A DNA stretch of 64,000 nt, taken from positions 1 to 64,000 of the forward strand of contig CAZIQF010000006.1 of NCBI GenBank assembly GCA_964541525.1, in the 5' to 3' direction. The position numbers were made by a program, and so were the translations under genes. The notes under the pieces were generated by a model. It was not told where the DNA came from. It saw only the letters and a program-made list of their open reading frames with translations, and did not search any database. The DNA is from UBA1737 sp964541525 (GTDB lineage: Bacteria > Bacillota_I > Bacilli_A > ML615J-28 > CAG-313). Below, piece after piece: positions 36,518-45,195 of the stretch. Numbering within the stretch: the first letter of the stretch is position 1; each line of letters begins with the position of its first letter.

Positions 36518-36913
36518 ATGTTACAATATTACAATTATTTTAAAAACTATAATCATCATGCTAGCGCTAGTAATAACAATAATCAATTTTATTCACCAAT
36601 TCAAGGTTTATCCAAAGGTAATATGAGTCCTGAATTATATCGTGATTATGATAATTATGTGCAGGAAGAATTACCATATAATCAAGAAACAGAATTAAAA
36701 GCGTACAATTTTGCGATTATTGATTTAGGATTATATTTAGATATACATCCTAATGATGTTAATGTTAAGGCCTTATATGATCAATATGTTGCAAAATATC
36801 AAGAACTTTCAAAACAATTAGAACAACAAAAAGATATGATTTATTTAACTAGTGAAAATGATGATCAAATGTGGACATGGCCAAATAGCTTTCCTTGGGA
36901 GCGTGAAGTTTAA
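36518..36913 (+). CDS. spore coat protein, CotJA-CotJB fusion
   Basis: 131 residues. The second half is CotJB: about residues 61-131, with AYNFAIIDLGLYLDIHPND, KYQELSKQLEQQ and the Trp-rich C-terminus MWTWPNSFPWEREV. The first half contains FYSPIQGLSKGNMSPELYRD at about 28-47, which resembles the core of CotJA (a short separate protein in Bacillus). So CotJA and CotJB appear to be one polypeptide here. CotJ proteins join the spore coat with CotJC. GGAGGT lies before the ATG. The stop overlaps the cotJC start (TAATG). Confidence 0.85.
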   Translation: MLQYYNYFKNYNHHASASNNNNQFYSPIQGLSKGNMSPELYRDYDNYVQEELPYNQETELKAYNFAIIDLGLYLDIHPNDVNVKALYDQYVAKYQELSKQLEQQKDMIYLTSENDDQMWTWPNSFPWEREV

Positions 36914-37470
36914 TGTGGAAGTATGGAAAAATGCTAGAGTATCCAATTAATATTACGAAAAAAGATTTAACTATGGCTAAAAACATTTTAAGTCAATATG
37001 GTGGTCCCCAAGGAGAATTAGGAGCAGCTATTAGATATTTGAATCAACGAATCACAATGCCGGATGAAATGGGGAAAGCCGTACTAAATGATATTGGCAC
37101 GGAAGAATTAGCCCACATTGAAATGTTGCAAGCAATGATTCATCAATTAATGAAAGATGCAACAATTGATGAATTGAAACAAGCTGGTTTAGATGGTTAT
37201 TATACTGAACATGGTAAAGATTTGTTTCCACAAAGTGCTAATGGTGATTCCTTTACAACTGATTATATTTCATCAGTAGGAGATCCAATCGCTAATATTG
37301 TTGAAGATATGGCTGCTGAACAAAAAGCCCGTGCGGTTTACGAACACTTAATCAGTTTAACTAATAATCAAGAAGTTATTCAACCCTTATTATTCTTAAG
37401 ACAAAGAGAAGTTGTTCATTATCAACGGTTTAAAGAATTGTTAGAACACTATCAAACTTTAGGTTATTAA
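36913..37470 (+). CDS. cotJC: CotJC spore coat protein, manganese-catalase family
   Basis: 185 residues, the CotJC size. Ferritin-like metal-binding signature: ELGAAIRYLNQRITMPD at the N-terminus, the GTEELAHIEMLQAMIHQL helix pair with Glu and His ligands, and VEDMAAEQKARAVYEHL with FLRQREVVHYQRFKE in the second half. The family is related to dimanganese catalases and CotJC is incorporated into the spore coat. The start overlaps the stop of the CotJA-CotJB gene by one base, so the two are translated together. A terminator follows. Confidence 0.95.
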   Translation: MWKYGKMLEYPINITKKDLTMAKNILSQYGGPQGELGAAIRYLNQRITMPDEMGKAVLNDIGTEELAHIEMLQAMIHQLMKDATIDELKQAGLDGYYTEHGKDLFPQSANGDSFTTDYISSVGDPIANIVEDMAAEQKARAVYEHLISLTNNQEVIQPLLFLRQREVVHYQRFKELLEHYQTLGY

Positions 37471-37500
37471 ATATAAAAGGTTAATCCTTTTATATTTTTT
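37470..37500 (+). terminator. intrinsic terminator after cotJC
   Basis: 11-bp stem AATATAAAAGG / CCTTTTATATT with 5-base loop TTAAT, then TTTT. Confidence 0.8.
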
Positions 37501-37586
37501 AATACGGATAGTATTAAACATTACTTTGATTAAATTTAATTTATAGCGTTTTTATAAGTATAAATGATTATATGCTAAATTAAATA

Positions 37587-37595
37587 TGATATAAT
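37587..37595 (+). promoter_or_regulatory. extended -10 promoter for the phosphodiesterase gene
   Basis: TGATATAAT (TG-n-TATAAT) about 25 bases before the start codon; no clear -35. Confidence 0.45.
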
Positions 37596-37619
37596 AAACA
37601 TATTGAGGAAAATAGGAAA

Positions 37620-38132
37620 ATGAAAATATTAATTGTATCTGATATTCATGGTAATAGTGAAAGATTTAAACAAGTAGTAGATTTTATGTTGAGCGAAGAA
37701 ATTGATCAGATGATTATTTTAGGTGATCTCTTTAATAATTATTATGAATTAAATGTATCAACAAAAGAGATTAGTAATATTTTATGGAAGATTGCATCGA
37801 AAGTAATAATTATTGCTGGTAATTGTGATAGTATATATGATCAGAAATTCCTACCAGTTAATTTTTTAAATTATTATCAGATGGAAATTAAAGGGCAAAA
37901 AGCAGTCTTTTTTCATGGTCATTTGTTGCCACCAGTTGATGATTATCAAATTTATTGTCAAGGACATACACATGTTAGTCGCTTAGAAATGATCAATAAT
38001 ATTATCTATGTAAATCCTGGTTCACTTTCTAGACCTAGAGATTATACGATTGGTACTTTTGGTGTGATTAGTGAACAAAGTATTACGATTTTTGACTTGA
38101 ATTATAATGTTATTTATGAAATGATGATATAA
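37620..38132 (+). CDS. YfcE/MJ0936-type metallophosphodiesterase
   Basis: 170 residues with the calcineurin-like phosphoesterase motifs in order: SDIHGN (metal site), ILGDLFNN, GNCD, FHGH and GHTHVSR. Two metal ions in such enzymes hydrolyse phosphodiesters; the physiological substrate of the family is not fixed. Length is typical. Ribosome site GAGGAAA upstream. Convergent with an ABC exporter gene on the other strand, with a shared hairpin between them. Confidence 0.9.
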   Translation: MKILIVSDIHGNSERFKQVVDFMLSEEIDQMIILGDLFNNYYELNVSTKEISNILWKIASKVIIIAGNCDSIYDQKFLPVNFLNYYQMEIKGQKAVFFHGHLLPPVDDYQIYCQGHTHVSRLEMINNIIYVNPGSLSRPRDYTIGTFGVISEQSITIFDLNYNVIYEMMI

Positions 38133-38164
38133 AAGAAGATGCAGTTTGAGCTACATCTTCTTTT
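38131..38164. terminator. bidirectional terminator
   Basis: Stem AAAAGAAGATG / CATCTTCTTTT with a 12-base loop; A run on one side and T run on the other, serving both convergent genes. Confidence 0.85.
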
Positions 38165-39900
38165 TAGTTATTTTTAAATTGAAATTGATAAAGGTTAGCA
38201 TATACACCATTTTTGTCGATTAATTCTTGATGTGTACCTTCTTCCACAATTCCTTCAGTAGTAATAACGATGATTTTATTAGCATTTTTAACTGTTGATA
38301 AGCGATGAGCAACCACAATTGTTGTTCGTCCATTACTTAAACGTTCAAGTGCTTGTTGAATTTGCATTTCTGTGACATTATCTAATGCTGAAGTTGCTTC
38401 ATCTAGGATTAGAATTGGTGGATTTTTAAGGAATGCTCTAGCAATTGATACTCTTTGTTTTTGACCTCCAGACAATTTAATGCCTCGTTCGCCAACGTAA
38501 GTGTCATATCCATCTTCTAAAGTGGTGATAAAATCATGAATATTAGCTAGTTTAGCTACTTCGATAATTTCTTCATCAGTTGCCTCTTGTTTACCGTAAG
38601 CAATATTTTCTTTAATTGTGCCAGCAAATAAAAAGACATCTTGAGCCACAATACCAATCTTAGTCCTTAGTGATGATAAAGAAAAATCTTTAATGTTAAT
38701 TCCATCAATAGTAATTTCACCACTTAATACCTCATAGAAGCGAGGAAGTAAGTGACAGATTGTGGTTTTTCCACCACCTGTTGGCCCGACTAAGGCGACT
38801 GTTTCACCTTTTTTAATGGTTAAATTGATATTGTTTAAAACCAGTTTTTCTACTAGTTCATCTTTAGTGGTTTGATATTTAAATGATACATTGTTATATT
38901 TAATTTCATTTTCAAATGTCTTAAGAATGATTGGATTTAGTGGCTCTAATTCATTGTCTAAATTCATAATTTCTTGAAAGCGAGTAAAGCCAGTCATTCC
39001 ATTTTGAATTTGTTCAAAAATATTAACTAAGGTTCTAATCGGATTAATAATCATCGTAATGTAGAGAATACATGCAGTAAATTCACCTTCATCGATAATT
39101 CCTTTTAAGAAGAAGATGCTACTAACAATTAAAGCTAGGAAGTATAAAAAATCATTAAAGAATCCCATCCCGCTACCGAAAATTCCCATTTGTTTATAAG
39201 CACCTTTTCGCGCTTTTTGAAATCTGCCATTGGCTTTTTCAAATTTTGCGATTTCATATTTTGATGCATCATAAGCCTTTGCAACTCTAATTCCGGAAAT
39301 ACTGCTTTCTACACTAGCATTAATTTCTCCGGTTTCAATTCGCATTTCTTTCCATGCTTTGAGCATATGTTTTCTTGTAATTACTGCAAATAAAACAATA
39401 AATGGAATTACTGAAAAAATAATTAAAGTTAGTAATGGATGAATTCTCACACACATTAAAGCGCAAGCACCGATTAAAGTCACTAGTGATAGAAAAATGT
39501 CTTCAGGTCCATGATGAGCAAGTTCAGTTATTTCTTGTAAATCATTAATGATTCTCGACATAATTGTTCCGGTTTTATTATCATCAAAATAACTAAATGG
39601 TAGGTTTTGCAATTTCTTAAATAATTCACTACGCATATCTGCTTGAATATATACACCTAACCAATGACCATAGTTTTGAATAATAAAGTTAAGAATTGCT
39701 TTGATGATATAGATACTAAGCAAGAAGATACCTGCAATAATTAAAGCGGTAATATTTTTATTAGGAACATAGATATTAATAATATCCTGTGCTAGATAGG
39801 GGTAAATTAAATTACAAATTGCAACAAGTAGAGCGCAAAACATATCAAATAAGAATAGTTTTAAGTGTGGTTTATAGTATTTACAAAATTTCTTAATCAT
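38164..39900 (-). CDS. ABC exporter half-transporter (ATPase + permease)
   Basis: 578 residues, one membrane domain of six helices (about 1-310) and one ATPase domain (about 335-570). Walker A is GPTGGGKTT, the signature is LSGGQKQR, Walker B is ILILDEATS, and the H-loop lies in VVAHRLSTV. This is the type 1 exporter fold (multidrug/lipid exporter family), which works as a dimer; one gene here implies a homodimer. Export substrate unknown. AGGAGG lies before the ATG. No partner gene is nearby. Confidence 0.93.
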   Translation of the reverse strand: MIKKFCKYYKPHLKLFLFDMFCALLVAICNLIYPYLAQDIINIYVPNKNITALIIAGIFLLSIYIIKAILNFIIQNYGHWLGVYIQADMRSELFKKLQNLPFSYFDDNKTGTIMSRIINDLQEITELAHHGPEDIFLSLVTLIGACALMCVRIHPLLTLIIFSVIPFIVLFAVITRKHMLKAWKEMRIETGEINASVESSISGIRVAKAYDASKYEIAKFEKANGRFQKARKGAYKQMGIFGSGMGFFNDFLYFLALIVSSIFFLKGIIDEGEFTACILYITMIINPIRTLVNIFEQIQNGMTGFTRFQEIMNLDNELEPLNPIILKTFENEIKYNNVSFKYQTTKDELVEKLVLNNINLTIKKGETVALVGPTGGGKTTICHLLPRFYEVLSGEITIDGINIKDFSLSSLRTKIGIVAQDVFLFAGTIKENIAYGKQEATDEEIIEVAKLANIHDFITTLEDGYDTYVGERGIKLSGGQKQRVSIARAFLKNPPILILDEATSALDNVTEMQIQQALERLSNGRTTIVVAHRLSTVKNANKIIVITTEGIVEEGTHQELIDKNGVYANLYQFQFKNN

Positions 39901-39988
39901 TTAATTCCTCCTCAAATAGCGAAATTTATCAAAAAATATTATACCATATTTTTGGAAATAAAACAATGATAAAAAACTACCAAATCTT

Positions 39989-40017
39989 TTGAAAAATAGT
40001 AATCGATATGGTATAAT
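39989..40017 (+). promoter_or_regulatory. strong promoter for ackA
   Basis: TTGAAA (39989-39994), 17-base spacer, TGG-TATAAT with an extended -10 (40009-40017). Confidence 0.8.
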
Positions 40018-40064
40018 AAGTATACTTAGTAAAAAATATAAATAAATATTGGAGGGTTCATAAA

Positions 40065-41273
40065 ATGAGCAAAATTATGGCAGTAAATGCAGGTAGTTCG
40101 TCTTTAAAATTTCAATTATTAGAAATGACTAAGACAAAAGAAGAATGTTTAGCTGAAGGACTTTTTGAAAAAATCGGTCAAGATGACCCTGAATTTACCA
40201 TTAAATACGATGGCAAAAAAGAAAATGAAACAATTCGTTCCATTAAAAATCATGCGGATTGTGTTGAAATCTTATTAAAAGCTTTAGTTGAAAAAGGCTT
40301 AGTTAAAGATTTAAATGAAATTAAGGGTGTAGGACATCGTATTTTACACTGTGGTGAAAAATATAATGATTCTGTGGTGATGACTGAAGAATCAATTAAA
40401 GTGGTTGAATCAGTTAATGATTTAGGCCCTTTGCATAATCCTGCTAATTTAGTAGGTGTTCGTGCTTTTATGAAAGTACTTCCTAATGTTGTAAATGTAG
40501 GTGTTTTTGATACATCATTCCATTTATCAATGCCTGATGAAGCTTATATGTATGCAGTTCCATATGAATGGTATGAAAAATATTCAATTCGTAAATATGG
40601 TTTCCACGGAACAAGTCATAAATATGTATCACATCGTGCAGCAGAATTATTGGGAAAACCAATTGAAGAATTACGTCTTATTACTTGTCATATTGGCAAT
40701 GGTGCAAGTGTTGCAGCAATCAAATATGGAAAAGTTGTTGATACTTCAATGGGTCTTACACCACTTGATGGCTTAGTGATGGGAACAAGAAGTGGTAGAA
40801 TTGATCCTGCAATTGTTCAGTTTATTTCTAACCATGAAGGAAAAAGTGCAGATGAAATTGTTAATATCTTAAATAAGAAGTCTGGTTTTATTGGCTTTGC
40901 AGGTGAAAGCGATGCAAGAAAAGTAAGAGCAAAACAAGCTGAAGGCGACTACAAAGCAGATTTAATTTTAAGAATGCAAGAAAAGAGTATTGCTGATTAT
41001 ATTGGTAGTTACTTTGTATATATGGGTGGCGTTGATGCGATTGTCTTTACTGCTGGTATTGGGGAAAAATCTCCAGAAGCTCGTCTTCATGTATGCAATC
41101 GAATTAAAGAAGCTTTAGGTGTTGTCATTGATGAAAAACTTAATGAAGCTAGAGGTGAAGAATTATGCCTTAGCACACCTGAATCAAAGGTGAAAGTGCT
41201 TGTGGTTCCTACTAATGAAGAATTAATGATTGCACGTGATGTAATTCGTGTTGGAAAAGTAGAATTAGAGTAA
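40065..41273 (+). CDS. ackA: acetate kinase
   Basis: 402 residues, matching AckA throughout. The N-terminal phosphate motif is AVNAGSSSLKFQLLEM. DTSFH precedes the ATP-binding region FHGTSHKYVSHRA, followed by ITCHIGNGASV. The C-terminal half has FTAGIGEKSPEAR. It converts acetyl phosphate and ADP to acetate and ATP, the energy-yielding end of fermentation. GGAGG lies upstream. No pta gene is adjacent. The gap to ftsZ (about 50 bases) contains no strong terminator, so read-through into ftsZ is possible. Confidence 0.97.
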   Translation: MSKIMAVNAGSSSLKFQLLEMTKTKEECLAEGLFEKIGQDDPEFTIKYDGKKENETIRSIKNHADCVEILLKALVEKGLVKDLNEIKGVGHRILHCGEKYNDSVVMTEESIKVVESVNDLGPLHNPANLVGVRAFMKVLPNVVNVGVFDTSFHLSMPDEAYMYAVPYEWYEKYSIRKYGFHGTSHKYVSHRAAELLGKPIEELRLITCHIGNGASVAAIKYGKVVDTSMGLTPLDGLVMGTRSGRIDPAIVQFISNHEGKSADEIVNILNKKSGFIGFAGESDARKVRAKQAEGDYKADLILRMQEKSIADYIGSYFVYMGGVDAIVFTAGIGEKSPEARLHVCNRIKEALGVVIDEKLNEARGEELCLSTPESKVKVLVVPTNEELMIARDVIRVGKVELE

Positions 41274-41324
41274 CGAATAATAATTATTAATAATATTTTA
41301 AATGTATATAAGGAGGTTATGACT

Positions 41325-42437
41325 ATGGATGAACATGAAGAAATGTTTACCACCAAACCGATATTAAAAGTTGTTGGTGTAGGTGGTGGTGGTGGTAATG
41401 CCGTTAATCGAATGATTGAAAATGATTTAAGAGGTGTAGAATACATAGTTGTTAATACCGATTGTCAAGTTTTACGTTTATCAAAAGCTGAACATCGAAT
41501 CCAAATTGGTAAAAAGTTGACTAGAGGTTTGGGTGCTGGTGCTGATCCGGAAGTTGGTAAAAATGCTGCTTTAGAAAATATTGATGAAATCAATAATGTC
41601 GTTAAAGATGCAGATTTAGTATTTATTACCGCTGGTATGGGTGGTGGAACTGGAACTGGTGCTGCTCCAATTGTTGCAAAATGTGCCAAAGACAGTGGTG
41701 CAGTTGTTGTAGGGATTGTTACTAAACCTTTTGGTTTTGAAGGAAAGCGCAGAATGCAACAAGCAATTCAAGGAATTGAAGAACTACGTCCATATGTTGA
41801 TACTTTAATCATTATTCCGAATGATAAATTATTAGAAATGATGGGAAATAATACAACTTATTTAGAAGCATTTAGTAATGCGGATGATATTTTAAGACGT
41901 GGTGTTCAAGGCATATCTGATATTATCAATCTTCCTGGCTTAATTAATGTTGACTTTGCTGATGTCAAAACAGTGTTAAAAAATAAAGGTACAGCATTAA
42001 TGGGAATTGGAATTGCATCAGGTCCTAATCGTGCTGTTGAAGCAGCAAGATTGGCAATTCAAAGCCCATTACTTGAAATTGATATTAATGGTGCTACCGA
42101 TGCAATCATTCAGATTACTTCAGATAAAGAAATTACAATGGTTGAAATCGATGATATTATTAATGAAATTAGAAATGCATCATCGACAGAAATTGATATT
42201 ATTCATGGAACTGGCTTTAATTTAGACTTAAAAGGTGAAGTAGTGGTTACAGTTATTGCAACTGGATTTGATAAACCTAAAAATGAATCAAATCAAAACA
42301 ATGTTCATAATGAAGCAAATAATGAATTACCAAAAGAACCTGAAGTTCAAGTAGCAGGTGGTTCAACTAGTAATGGTAACGAAGGTGAACCTCGTGAAAC
42401 GAAAGTTCCTAGCTGGTTACAAAATCGTTTTAGGTAA
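41325..42437 (+). CDS. ftsZ: cell-division GTPase FtsZ
   Basis: 370 residues from ATG 41325 (AGGAGG is 8 bases away; for ATG 41319 it is only 2). The tubulin signature GGGTGTGAAP lies at about 106-115, the N-terminal KVVGVGGGGGNAVNRM is the first nucleotide loop, and the T7 loop is NVDFADVKTVL. A variable linker of 45-50 residues leads to the C-terminal peptide VPSWLQNRFR, which binds FtsA/SepF. FtsZ polymerises into the division ring. No ftsA or sepF gene lies next to it here; the genes on either side are ackA and fucO. Confidence 0.97.
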   Translation: MDEHEEMFTTKPILKVVGVGGGGGNAVNRMIENDLRGVEYIVVNTDCQVLRLSKAEHRIQIGKKLTRGLGAGADPEVGKNAALENIDEINNVVKDADLVFITAGMGGGTGTGAAPIVAKCAKDSGAVVVGIVTKPFGFEGKRRMQQAIQGIEELRPYVDTLIIIPNDKLLEMMGNNTTYLEAFSNADDILRRGVQGISDIINLPGLINVDFADVKTVLKNKGTALMGIGIASGPNRAVEAARLAIQSPLLEIDINGATDAIIQITSDKEITMVEIDDIINEIRNASSTEIDIIHGTGFNLDLKGEVVVTVIATGFDKPKNESNQNNVHNEANNELPKEPEVQVAGGSTSNGNEGEPRETKVPSWLQNRFR

Positions 42438-42477
42438 TAATTAAAAAATAAAAATAATTTTGAAAGGAAAATAAAAA

Positions 42478-43623
42478 ATGAATAGATTTGTTCTTAATGA
42501 AACATCTTACCATGGAAGTGGTGCAATTAACGCAATTGCAGATGAAATGAAAATGCGTGGTTTTAAAAAAGCCATGGTTGCAAGTGATCCTGACTTAATT
42601 AAATTCAACGTTACTAAAAAAGTATTAGATGTATTAGAAGCAAATAAATTAGAATATGTAGTATTTTCTAATATTAAAGCTAATCCAACAATTGAAAATG
42701 TTCAATCAGGTGTTGAAGCGTTTAAAGCAAGTGGAGCTGATTGTATTGTAGCTGTCGGTGGTGGTTCAAGTATTGATACTGCTAAGGCAATTGCTATTAT
42801 TATTGCTAATCCGGAATTTGCTGATGTTCGCTCTTTAGAAGGTGTTGCACCAACTAAGAATAAATGTGTACCAATTATTGCAGTTCCAACAACTGCTGGT
42901 ACAGCAGCTGAAGTAACAATTAATTATGTTATTACTGATGAAGAAAAGAACCGTAAAATGGTTTGTGTTGATGTTCATGATATTCCAGTTGTTGCTGTTG
43001 TAGATCCTGATATGATGTCAACAATGCCAAAAGGGTTAACTGCAGCTACAGGTATGGATGCTTTAACTCATGCAATTGAAGGGTATATTACTAAAGGTGC
43101 TTGGGAATTAAGCGATATGTTCCATTTAAAAGCAATTGAAATTATTGCTCGTTCCTTAAGAAAAACTGTTAATAATGAACCAGAAGGTCGTTTAGATATG
43201 GCTCTTGGACAATATGTTGCTGGTATGGGATTTTCTAATGTTGGTTTAGGTATTGTTCACTCAATGGCACATCCACTTGGTGCTTTATATGATACTCCAC
43301 ATGGAGTTGCAAATGCAATCATTTTACCGACAGTTATGGAATATAACGCTCCAATGACTGGCGAAAAATATAGAGATATTGCTAAAGCAATGAATGTACC
43401 TGGTGTTGATAACATGTCACAAGCAGAATATCGTCAAGCTGCAATCAATGCGGTTAAAGAATTATCAGCTGCAGTAGGAATTCCTAGTTCATTAAAAGGT
43501 ATTGTGAAAGAAGAAGATATTCCATTCCTTGCACAATCTGCTTATGATGATGCTTGCCGTCCTGGTAATCCACGTGAAACAAGTGTTGAAGAAATTACTG
43601 CTTTATATAAGAGTTTATTATAA
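42478..43623 (+). CDS. fucO: iron-dependent alcohol dehydrogenase, FucO type (lactaldehyde reductase)
   Basis: 381 residues. Very strong agreement with FucO: SLEGVAPTKNKCVPIIAVPT, TAAEVTINYVITDEE, DALTHAIEGYITKGAW, and FSNVGLGIVHSMAHPLGAL with the metal-binding histidines. FucO reduces L-lactaldehyde to 1,2-propanediol (with NADH) in fucose or rhamnose fermentation, or the reverse. No fucose genes lie around it, so the substrate could differ in vivo. A ribosome site GAAAGGAA precedes it, and a terminator follows. Confidence 0.93.
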   Translation: MNRFVLNETSYHGSGAINAIADEMKMRGFKKAMVASDPDLIKFNVTKKVLDVLEANKLEYVVFSNIKANPTIENVQSGVEAFKASGADCIVAVGGGSSIDTAKAIAIIIANPEFADVRSLEGVAPTKNKCVPIIAVPTTAGTAAEVTINYVITDEEKNRKMVCVDVHDIPVVAVVDPDMMSTMPKGLTAATGMDALTHAIEGYITKGAWELSDMFHLKAIEIIARSLRKTVNNEPEGRLDMALGQYVAGMGFSNVGLGIVHSMAHPLGALYDTPHGVANAIILPTVMEYNAPMTGEKYRDIAKAMNVPGVDNMSQAEYRQAAINAVKELSAAVGIPSSLKGIVKEEDIPFLAQSAYDDACRPGNPRETSVEEITALYKSLL

Positions 43624-43627
43624 AAGT

Positions 43628-43657
43628 AAAGATGAAGATTTTACTCTTCATCTTTTT
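43628..43657. terminator. terminator between convergent genes
   Basis: 11-bp stem AAAGATGAAGA / TCTTCATCTTT with a 6-base loop, then T run. It also overlaps the stop of the small minus-strand gene. Confidence 0.82.
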
Positions 43658-43775
43658 GCTTTTCTTCTATTTGCGATTCGCTTTCAATTTTAACTCGCAT
43701 CATTTCTGGGTGACGATAGAAGTACTCATCACCCTCAACAACGGATTTTTTAGGTTTAGTTAAATTTTTTTCCAT
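43641..43775 (-). CDS. 44-residue charged protein, unknown
   Basis: Short gene with a good ribosome site (AGGAG) before ATG 43775. The longer open frame to 43940 has a hydrophobic N-terminus with no ribosome site and I reject it. The protein has a basic first half (KNLTKPKKSVV), then a GDEYFYRHPEMMRVKIE segment, then an acidic tail. No family recognised. Short charged proteins of this kind are common in spore-formers but a spore role is speculation. Confidence 0.45.
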   Translation of the reverse strand: MEKNLTKPKKSVVEGDEYFYRHPEMMRVKIESESQIEEKQKDEE

Positions 43776-43877
43776 AGAATCTCCTAAGTTTAATGACGTT
43801 ATTATTTTAAACAGATAATTAAATTTTATACATTTAAAATGGAAATATGTTATACTGATACAAAAGGAAGTTTTAAA

Positions 43878-44420
43878 ATGCAACAAAATGTAACTGATAT
43901 TCAAAGTATGATGAAACTTTTTATCCAATACTTTTATCAAAATTTTTCACCTACTTTGGTTATTTTTATTATTTATGTGATTTATTGTGCAGTTTTTATT
44001 TGCAATTATTCTTTTAAAGGAATAATTTTATCTTTTATAGGAATTTCATTAGCATATACATGTTATTTATTGATTTATGATATAACGTATATTCAATTTT
44101 TAATTTCACTAAGGTTAGATGAGTCGTTAAGATTAATTATCGTACATTATTTTCCTTTCTTTACTTATAGTAAATATGCTCCTTCGAAAGCGATGCCTAA
44201 ATTTAATAATGAACAATTTGCTTTTTTAAAAACAATATTATCTTCTTCAATTATTAGTAAAGAAAGTATTAAATATGTTCTTCGACTTCAAAAAAAATTA
44301 TTAAAAATTTGTCAAATATATATTTTGATTCTTACGCTTCCTGAAACAAAATATAATATAAAAAGCGTGAATACGATAGTTATGAATCGCGATGAATTAA
44401 TTAATAGATTAAGAAAATAG
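43878..44420 (+). CDS. membrane protein, unknown
   Basis: 180 residues from ATG 43878 (AGGAAG upstream); the frame is open from 43839. Two or three hydrophobic segments (about 26-44, 47-72 and possibly one near 145) sit between basic stretches. The C-terminal third is basic and helical. No family recognised. It lies between fucO and a membrane-anchored HTH gene that has its own promoter. Confidence 0.6.
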   Translation: MQQNVTDIQSMMKLFIQYFYQNFSPTLVIFIIYVIYCAVFICNYSFKGIILSFIGISLAYTCYLLIYDITYIQFLISLRLDESLRLIIVHYFPFFTYSKYAPSKAMPKFNNEQFAFLKTILSSSIISKESIKYVLRLQKKLLKICQIYILILTLPETKYNIKSVNTIVMNRDELINRLRK

Positions 44421-44449
44421 TGATTAAAGTTTATAAAAGTAAGATAGTA

Positions 44450-44478
44450 TTGCAATATAAGGATATTTGTGGTATAAT
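44450..44478 (+). promoter_or_regulatory. consensus promoter for the HTH-membrane gene
   Basis: TTGCAA (44450-44455), 17-base spacer, TATAAT (44473-44478), 20 bases before the start codon. Confidence 0.78.
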
Positions 44479-44498
44479 AATAAAAAAGAGGTACATAC

Positions 44499-45173
44499 AT
44501 GACTGATAATATAAATAATGAAAATGAGTTTTTAGGTTCAAATATTAGATTATTACGTGAAGAAGCAAGATTAACCATTGAAGAATTTGCTGAAAAAGCT
44601 GGAGTTAGTGTTGAAGTAGTAAAAATGTGGGAAAATGGAACACTTAAGCCATATACTAAAGAATTAATGGTTATTTGCCCAATTTTAAGAATTCATGAAG
44701 AAGATATATTAGAACGTAATTTAGTTGAAGAACGTCAAAGTGCATATAAAAAAATGAAACAAGGACCTAATCGTAAAAATTTTGATTGGTACTATGGAAG
44801 TAGAAGTAAATTTATTTTTTATTTATTAGCAGTTATTCTAATTCCCTTAGTTGGATTAATTACTGGGTTATTATTATATAATAATGCGGCGATAGAAGAA
44901 GCAAAAGAAATTTGGAATGAAGCTAGTAATGGTGAACCTAATTACTTATTAGAATATGCACATATTATATATGCATATGTTATGGCGGCTATTTGTGGTG
45001 GTGTATTTATGATTATTGATGTGGTGAAAAGATTCAGACAATATATTCGAGTTTGGTATATTATCCTTGCTATTTCATTTTCATCAATCATTTTTACTGC
45101 AATTATGCTAGTACTAATTCCTTATTATGGATATTGTTTGTATCAAGTCTGTATTAAAAGAGGAAAAAATTAA
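44499..45173 (+). CDS. membrane-anchored XRE-type HTH protein
   Basis: 224 residues. An N-terminal Cro/C1 HTH spans about 12-65 (IRLLREEARLTIEEFAEKAG). A basic linker with YYGSRSK follows, then four hydrophobic segments (about 101-123, 148-172, 182-210). Joining a DNA-binding domain to membrane helices resembles small one-component membrane regulators found in Firmicutes. No catalytic domain is visible. It begins a run with a HAD phosphatase, a zinc-ribbon membrane protein and a possible nuclease, spaced by 3-22 bases. Confidence 0.75.
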   Translation: MTDNINNENEFLGSNIRLLREEARLTIEEFAEKAGVSVEVVKMWENGTLKPYTKELMVICPILRIHEEDILERNLVEERQSAYKKMKQGPNRKNFDWYYGSRSKFIFYLLAVILIPLVGLITGLLLYNNAAIEEAKEIWNEASNGEPNYLLEYAHIIYAYVMAAICGGVFMIIDVVKRFRQYIRVWYIILAISFSSIIFTAIMLVLIPYYGYCLYQVCIKRGKN

Positions 45174-45195
45174 TCGATAACAAGGAGAGAATTGA

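Noticed and set aside
41087..41446. Minus-strand frame across the ackA-ftsZ junction
   Set aside because: It is a shadow of two well-conserved plus-strand genes.
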